NCBI GenBank assembly: GCA_025201865.1 | Contig: MU602845.1 | Coordinates: 1 to 42,179 of the forward strand | Reading direction: 5' to 3' | DNA: 42,179 bases | DNA from: Ramicandelaber brevisporus | Taxonomy: Eukaryota; Kickxellomycota; Ramicandelaberales; Ramicandelaberaceae | Part shown: positions 37,555 through 42,179 of the stretch, piece by piece | Numbering within the stretch: the stretch's first letter is position 1 | How the letters are laid out: each line of letters begins with the position of its first letter | Notes under the pieces: generated by a model | Database searches by the model: none | Seen by the model: only the letters and a program-made list of their open reading frames with translations | What the model was told of the DNA's origin: nothing | Position numbers and translations under genes: made by a program

Positions 37555-39696
37555 ATGTCGATGGATAAAGGCTTGATTGACACCATCAACAGACTCCAGG
37601 ATGTGTTCACGTCGGTTGGTCTGAGCAATCCTATTGACTTGCCTCAGATCGTCGTCGTCGGCTCGCAGTCTTCAGGAAAGTCTTCTGTGCTGGAGAACGT
37701 TGTCGGCACCGACTTCTTGCCCCGTGGCAGCGGCATTGTCACGCGTCGTCCACTCATCCTCCAGCTCATCCACCACCGCTCTGCCAAGGCTCCAGCTCCA
37801 GCTGCCCAAGCCAACGGCCCTGCTTCTGCCCCAGGCTCTCCCGATGCCTCGTCTGGCTCAGCAACCACTTCTCCAGCGACTCCAGCGGCCAAGCCCGCAT
37901 CCGAGGAGGAGGCTGCCGAGTGGGGAGAGTTCCTGCATAAGCCAGGCGTCAAGTTCTACGACTTCAGCAAGATTCGCGATGAGATTGTGCGCGATACCGA
38001 GCTCAAGACTGGCCGCAACGCAGGCATCTCGCCCCTCCCAATCAACTTGCGCATCTACTCCCCCAACGTCATCAACCTTACATTGGTCGATCTGCCTGGC
38101 TTGACCAAGGTGCCAGTTGGCGATCAGCCCCGTGACATTGAGCGCCAGATCCGCCAGATGATTCTTCAGTACATTGCCAAGCCCAACTGTATCATTCTCG
38201 CTGTCAATGCTGCCAACACTGATCTTGCCAACTCGGATGGTCTCAAGATGGCTCGCGAAGTTGATCCTGATGGTCTGCGCACGGTTGGAGTTCTCACCAA
38301 GGTTGATCTGATGGACCGCGGCACTGATGTCATTGACATTCTGCGAAACCGTGTGATTCCACTGAAGCTCGGCTATGTCCCAGTCATCAACCGTGGCCAA
38401 AAGGACATTGACACCAACAAGCCCATCTCGAAGCATCTGGAGGACGAAGGCCAGTTCTTCCGCGAGCATCCATCGTACACTAACAAGGCGTCCTTCTGTG
38501 GTACTCCGTATCTCCGCGAGCGCCTCAACAAGCTGCTTACTGACCACATTCGCGCCACACTGCCCGAGATCAAGGAGACTATCCAGCGCACACTGGCCGC
38601 TCAGCAAGCCCAGCTCAAGGCTCTTGGTGATCCAGTCAACGACGATGAGGCTACTCAGCGCAGTGCCATCCTGAACATGATCTCCGAGTTCTCGAACGAC
38701 TTCCGGTCGATTGTTGAGGGTCACTCTGCCGACCTGTCCACCAATGAGCTCTCTGGCGGTGCGCGTATCAGTTTTGTGTTCCATGAGATTTACACGTCCA
38801 CCATTCGCTCCATTGATCCATTTGACCAGGTCAAGGACGCTGACATCCGTACCATTCTGTACAACAGCGCCGGTTCACAGCCTGCTCTGTTTGTTGCCAC
38901 CCCGGCCTTTGACGTTATTGTCAAGCAGCAGGTGCATCGCCTGGAGGATCCAAGCATTCGCTGCGCCTCGTTGGTGTACGATGAGCTCCTGCGCATTCTT
39001 TCCCAGCTGCTGAACAAGCCATTCTTCCGTAGATTCCCACAAATGAAGGAGAAGTTCTATGTCTGCGTCACCCAGTTCCTCAAGAAGTGCATGAACCCGA
39101 CTGAGAAGCTCGTCCGTGACTTGATTTCCATGGAGTCAAACTATCTCAACACGGCTCACCCGGATTTCATTGATGGTCACAAGGCATTCAGCATTGCCAG
39201 CGACAAGCTCTTTGGCTCTCGCATCACCCAGCCCCAGCCAGGTGCCCGTCCAGGCCAGGCCGCTCAGACCATAGCCAGTGTGCCCAACTTGAGCCGTAAC
39301 CCCGAGGAGAACCAGCCACAGGGCTTCTTTGGCAGCTTCTTCAGCAACCGCGGCAGACGTCCGGCTGTCATGGAGCCACCCCCGGCTGTTCTCAAGGCAT
39401 CCGGTAATCTTTCTGAGCGTGAGCAATTGGAAATTGAGGTCACGAAGCTGCTCATCACCTCGTACTTCAACATCGTCAAGCGCACCATCTGCGATGTCGT
39501 TCCCAAGGCCATCATTCTGAACCTTGTTACCCAAGTGAAGGTTGCCATTCAGCAGGAGCTGCTTTCGGAGATCTACCGCAGTGAAGTCATTGACGAGCTC
39601 CTCAAGGAAAGTGACTCGACTGTATCCAAGCGTCGCGAGCTGCGCCAAATGATCCAGGCTCTCGTCAAGGCTGACCAGATTATCAACACCATCTAA
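37555..39696 (+). CDS. VPS1: Vps1-type dynamin-related GTPase
   Basis: The 713-residue GTPase drives membrane fission in Golgi-to-vacuole sorting, endocytosis and peroxisome division. The G domain shows GSQSSGKS (36-43, P-loop), GIVTRRPL (switch I Thr63), DLPG (179-182) and TKVD (248-251). The dynamin middle domain and stalk follow (ELSGGARISFVFHEIYTSTI, DADIRTILYNSAGSQPALFV). The short variable linker GFFGSFFSNRGRRPA is a Vps1-type hallmark, and the GTPase effector domain fills the last 90 residues (EVTKLLITSYFNIVKRTICD to QALVKADQIINTI). There is no PH domain. An Ala/Pro/Ser insert at about 78-116 sits where Vps1 proteins also have a variable insert. Length matches yeast Vps1 (704). Confidence 0.96.
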   Translation: MSMDKGLIDTINRLQDVFTSVGLSNPIDLPQIVVVGSQSSGKSSVLENVVGTDFLPRGSGIVTRRPLILQLIHHRSAKAPAPAAQANGPASAPGSPDASSGSATTSPATPAAKPASEEEAAEWGEFLHKPGVKFYDFSKIRDEIVRDTELKTGRNAGISPLPINLRIYSPNVINLTLVDLPGLTKVPVGDQPRDIERQIRQMILQYIAKPNCIILAVNAANTDLANSDGLKMAREVDPDGLRTVGVLTKVDLMDRGTDVIDILRNRVIPLKLGYVPVINRGQKDIDTNKPISKHLEDEGQFFREHPSYTNKASFCGTPYLRERLNKLLTDHIRATLPEIKETIQRTLAAQQAQLKALGDPVNDDEATQRSAILNMISEFSNDFRSIVEGHSADLSTNELSGGARISFVFHEIYTSTIRSIDPFDQVKDADIRTILYNSAGSQPALFVATPAFDVIVKQQVHRLEDPSIRCASLVYDELLRILSQLLNKPFFRRFPQMKEKFYVCVTQFLKKCMNPTEKLVRDLISMESNYLNTAHPDFIDGHKAFSIASDKLFGSRITQPQPGARPGQAAQTIASVPNLSRNPEENQPQGFFGSFFSNRGRRPAVMEPPPAVLKASGNLSEREQLEIEVTKLLITSYFNIVKRTICDVVPKAIILNLVTQVKVAIQQELLSEIYRSEVIDELLKESDSTVSKRRELRQMIQALVKADQIINTI

Positions 39697-39792
39697 ACGA
39701 CATACTCTCCACTGTTTTGTGTTCTCACTTCACTCTATAAATTGAAACTTTTATACCCCCAAAAAAATACTGACAGACAGTCGCAGCAGGAG

Positions 39793-40158
39793 ATGAGCTA
39801 TCGTCGAGTTTGGCCGCTGGCCCTGGTGATCCCGCTTGGGATCTACACGTACTACAGCAGCGGAAGCGGACTGCAGCAGGAAAGAGTTGCGGCAGCGGCG
39901 GTGAGCGACGCGTCTCCTTCGAACCAAAAGTTGCGCGAGCAAAAAGAGGCAAGCGATCCAGAGCTTCAGGCAAGAAGGGCAGCAAGACGAGAAGAAGAGG
40001 AAAGACGAGCACTGCTATACAACTTGGACATGGTTAAAGCCGATTTGCAGAGACAGCGGCTGCAGCTCGATTATGAACATCAAAAGATCACAAAGCGGCT
40101 AAAGGATTTCAATCGCAATACTGGACATGTCGATCAGAAACCAACAACTAACGAATAA
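39793..40158 (+). CDS. Small single-TM coiled-coil protein, unrecognised (possibly mitochondrial inner membrane)
   Basis: The 121-residue product starts at the first ATG (MSYRRVW). A hydrophobic segment at about 7-22 (WPLALVIPLGIYTYYS) is followed by an Ala/Ser spacer and a charged region rich in Arg, Glu, Lys and Gln from about 45 to 107 (DPELQARRAARREEEERRAL and LQRQRLQLDYEHQKITKRLK), likely a coiled coil. The layout, with one N-terminal helix then a DPELQ-type charged segment, recalls small respiratory-complex assembly factors such as Cbp4, but that is a weak impression. It lies 96 bases after VPS1 on the same strand and is convergent with the GPI-protein gene. Confidence 0.65.
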   Translation: MSYRRVWPLALVIPLGIYTYYSSGSGLQQERVAAAAVSDASPSNQKLREQKEASDPELQARRAARREEEERRALLYNLDMVKADLQRQRLQLDYEHQKITKRLKDFNRNTGHVDQKPTTNE

Positions 40159-40236
40159 GAAGTTTAAGAAATGTAAACGAGATGCCCAGCATATTTGAAG
40201 AACTAAAAGTGAGAGTAGGATGAATTAGATGCGGGG

Positions 40237-40650
40237 TTAGAAGTAGAGGAAGCCGGCGATGACGACGGCGGCGACGGGCAGCGCGGGGTTCGAGCCGACT
40301 GCGTGAGCGCCGCTTCCGGTGCCGGAGTCGGTGGCCGACGGACTCGAGCTGTCGGTGGGGGCGGAGGACATCGAGCTGGTTGGCGAGGCTGAGTCGGTCG
40401 GGCTCGACGAGTCTGTTGTGGCCGAGGGAGACGCGGAGCCGGAGGGTGTGGGCAGGACGCTCGCAGAGTCGGTTGGCGAGCCGGAGTCGGTGGGCAGCGT
40501 GACCGAGCCAGTGGCGCCGGCGTCGGAGGAAGAGCTGGCAGGCGAGCTGGCAGACGAGCTGTCGGAGGAGCTGGCGGTGAGGCTGCTCTGGGCGAGAGCG
40601 GCGGCGGCAAGGCAGCCGAGCACAGCGAGCGAGAGAGCGTTGGATCGCAT
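40237..40650 (-). CDS. Ser/Thr-rich GPI-anchored cell-surface protein
   Basis: The 137-residue product has a signal peptide (MRSNALSLAVLGCLAAAALA, cleaved before QSSLT), a central region of about 90 residues almost entirely Ser, Thr, Asp, Ala, Pro and Gly with repeats such as TDSGSPTDSAS and DSSSPTDSASPTSS, and a C-terminal hydrophobic tail NPALPVAAVVIAGFLYF preceded by small residues (GTGSGAHAVGSN), a classical GPI-attachment signal. Such proteins are O-mannosylated and sit on the plasma membrane or in the fungal wall. No enzymatic domain is present. The chosen ATG is the one before the signal peptide; the longer upstream frame is repetitive leader sequence. Confidence 0.8.
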   Translation of the reverse strand: MRSNALSLAVLGCLAAAALAQSSLTASSSDSSSASSPASSSSDAGATGSVTLPTDSGSPTDSASVLPTPSGSASPSATTDSSSPTDSASPTSSMSSAPTDSSSPSATDSGTGSGAHAVGSNPALPVAAVVIAGFLYF

Positions 40651-40713
40651 ATTGGCGGAGTAAGATGCAGCTGGTGTTGGTGTCGGTGTTGGTGTTGGTG
40701 TGGATGTTGATGT

Positions 40714-40785
40714 AGATGGCGATGGCGATGGCGATGGCGATGGCGATGGCGATGGCGATGGTGATGTCGATGTCGATGTCGATGT
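40714..40785. repeat. (GATGGC)n followed by (GATGTC)n hexamer repeat
   Basis: About seven GATGGC hexamers, then one GATGGT and several GATGTC units, upstream of the GPI-protein ATG in its probable 5' leader. Confidence 0.85.
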
Positions 40786-41055
40786 TGGCGAGAAGCAAGA
40801 GACGAGCAACGAACGGTGAGCACTGAATAAGGAGCACTGAATAAGGAGCAACGAGTAGCGAGTAGAGATCAACGAGCAATGAGCACTGAATAAAGAGCAA
40901 TGGTCAATGAACAATGAACAATAAGCAATGGTCAATAGGCAATGAACAATAGGCAATGAACAATGGGCAATGAGATGTGGGTGCTGAAGAACTGGCGCTG
41001 GCGCTGGCTGTTTGGCGTGCAAGGAAGGCTGCTCGGTGGAGTCGGCAGAAGTGTT

Positions 41056-41062
41056 CTTTATA
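41056..41062 (-). promoter_or_regulatory. TATA box of the GPI-protein gene
   Basis: CTTTATA on the + strand reads TATAAAG on the minus strand within ATATAAAG, the same octamer as in the metallothionein promoter. It is about 400 bases before the ATG. Confidence 0.5.
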
Positions 41063-41740
41063 TCACTCGGAATGGAACATGGGTTGCACGAAGGCAATGT
41101 CTCTCTCCCCCATGTGGTGCATTAATTGATCGGGCAGTCCGCATCTCTCTCGGCCGCATGCTTCGGGCCGTGGCAGGCTTGCGGCATCCACTGCGATCGC
41201 CGCATGTCTTGGCACGCCGTGCTCTCTCTCTCTCTCTCTCTCGACACTGCCGCGGCAGTCAACCTAGTCGATAAATGCGGCCGTGCTATAAATGGCAGAC
41301 ATGGCGTGTGTGTTGGCCGCATGGTCCGACCGCCGGCCAATCAGCGTCTGTGCATGGGTTGCAACTCATGCGTGCGTTCTTGGCATCGACAGCCGGTCTC
41401 GTCGCATCGGCGGCATTTAAGTGGTTCCTGACCGCCCTCCTTTCTGCAGCTTTGAACGCGCGGGCTGACCTGTGCGCACCAAGCGACAGCGAGAGAGTGC
41501 GAGAGTGCAAGAGCGCGAGCGAGCAAGCACGAGCGGCAGTGGTGGCAAAGACGAATCGCGAAGGACGAACGGCAAAAGACTCGCTAGTCGGAGCTATATT
41601 TGGGCTCGATGGGAAAACGAGAGACAGAGAGAGCGAGATAGAGAGTGAGAGAGCGAGAGCGAGGAACGATGCGTGTGTGAGCAAATGCGCATGGTGTTCT
41701 TTTGTTCGATCGGCTCCTGCCGCACCACACTCAGATGGTG

Positions 41741-41746
41741 TATAAA
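41741..41746 (+). promoter_or_regulatory. TATA box of the Pro-rich secreted-protein gene
   Basis: TATAAA (in GGTGTATAAATC) lies 215 bases upstream of the ATG at 41961, with a C/T-rich and CAG-rich leader between. Confidence 0.55.
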
Positions 41747-41960
41747 TCAACCGGGCCGCTGCAGAGTCTGGCGCCTCCATCTGTCGCATGCTGTCCAACT
41801 CCATCCCCATCGCCATCCCCGTCGCCATCCTTCTCTTTCTCGTCTCCGCCTCTCCTCCGCACAAAGCAGCTTCTGCAGCAGCAACAGCAACAACAACAGC
41901 AGCAGCCTCCCCACTCCCAGCCCTCTCCTCCTCCCATCCTCACGCTCAAAGACGTCATCA

Positions 41961-42179
41961 ATGCGCATCAACATTATCGCTCTCGTCGTGTCCGCCGCTT
42001 CGATTGGCACGCTGGCCGCTCCACATCGCCGCGACGAGCCCGTGCACAAGGGCTACGATGCGACAACTCCCGCATACACTGCAAGCCCAGCACCAGTGCC
42101 AACCAGCTCGGCGTACACTGCCGTCCCACCGCCGCCAGCACCAGCGCCATCTAGCTCGGCTTATACTGCAGTTCCACCA
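41961..42179 (+). CDS. Secreted Pro/Ala-rich tandem-repeat protein (3' truncated by window end)
   Basis: ATG at 41961 opens a frame that runs off the right edge (73 codons). MRINIIALVVSAASIGTLAA is a signal peptide, followed by PHRRDEPVHKGYDATT, where HRR and similar dibasic sites could be processed. Then comes a tandem repeat of about 13-16 residues centred on AYTA: TPAYTASPAPVP, SSAYTAVPPPPAPAP, SSSAYTAVPP. This resembles fungal wall-associated or effector-like repeat proteins, but the family is unknown and the C-terminus (possible GPI site or cysteine domain) lies outside the window. It is divergent from the GPI-protein gene. Confidence 0.7.
   Translation, partial: MRINIIALVVSAASIGTLAAPHRRDEPVHKGYDATTPAYTASPAPVPTSSAYTAVPPPPAPAPSSSAYTAVPP

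Larger units (their letters stand above)
40651..41960. other. Divergent intergenic region between two surface/secreted protein genes
   Basis: About 1.3 kb. Near the GPI gene are GTGTTG-type repeats (about 40672-40706), (GATGGC)n at about 40714-40758, GATGTC repeats to about 40785, and a degenerate CAATGAACAA/GAGCACTGAATAA minisatellite at about 40818-40975. It also contains TATA boxes, a GGCCAATCAGC (CCAAT) element at about 41336-41346, (TC)n at about 41222-41242, and GAGA tracts at about 41620-41660. No gene is convincing between them. Confidence 0.6.

Noticed and set aside
40651-41097. N-terminal extension of the GPI protein frame
   Set aside because: The extension is encoded by tandem repeats and the canonical signal peptide starts at the ATG at 40650. 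It is read as leader DNA.
41702-42154. 150-codon frame overlapping the last secreted-protein gene
   Set aside because: It is in another frame, made of leader repeats (Ser/Pro/Gln), and overlaps the better frame starting at 41961 with a signal peptide.

Overview
The window reads as nuclear DNA of a fungus. Evidence: cytosolic ribosomal proteins eS19 and uS17, a Vps1-type dynamin, a USP5/UBP14 deubiquitinase, COP9 signalosome subunit 8, a Def1-type CUE protein, a Ran1/Sks1-type kinase, a RIM1-type mitochondrial SSB, an Irc3-type mitochondrial helicase, a secreted tyrosinase and a Ser/Thr-rich GPI-anchored wall protein. Genes are mostly intronless: the only spliceosomal intron I can support splits the uS17 gene. 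Long Gln, Asn, Ser and Ala tracts are common. This style would fit an early-diverging fungal lineage (for example Kickxellomycotina), but that placement is inference. No tRNA, rRNA, transposon or CRISPR array was recognised.

Layout. 1-5 kb: the 3' end of a possible beta-propeller gene, mitochondrial SSB, ELO fatty-acid elongase, an ankyrin protein and a secreted tyrosinase. 5-17 kb: signalling and ribosome genes, namely a RasGAP, a Ran1/Sks1-like kinase, eS19, an LLP/DUF2423 ribosome-biogenesis protein and an RGS protein. The RasGAP and RGS domains are both split by long low-complexity insertions. 17-20.5 kb: a tandem array of three paralogous small secreted proteins, described below. 20.6-28 kb: CSN8, USP5/UBP14 and a Def1-like CUE/Q-rich protein, all tied to ubiquitin or NEDD8 biology. 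29-35 kb: uS17 (RPS11), a two-TM protein with a PPPY tail, and a divergent pair of probable mitochondrial genes (RRM-like protein and Irc3-like helicase). 35.7-42 kb: a 27-residue metallothionein, a 30-cysteine secreted protein, VPS1, a small membrane protein, a GPI-anchored Ser-rich protein, and the start of a secreted Pro-rich repeat protein cut by the window end.

The best candidate for an undescribed system is the array at 17.4-20.5 kb. Each gene encodes a signal peptide, a short RPIP-starting proline-rich linker, and a cysteine-free Ala/Lys/Gly/Val core with almost no acidic residues, expected to form cationic amphipathic helices. Copies 2 and 3 are nearly identical in the core although their signal peptides differ. 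Copies 1 and 3 share an exact 12-base element about 215-219 bases before the ATG, and the 3' flanks of all three carry clustered TGCAT elements, suggesting co-regulation. I do not recognise the family. Secretion and membrane or polyanion binding are inferences from composition.
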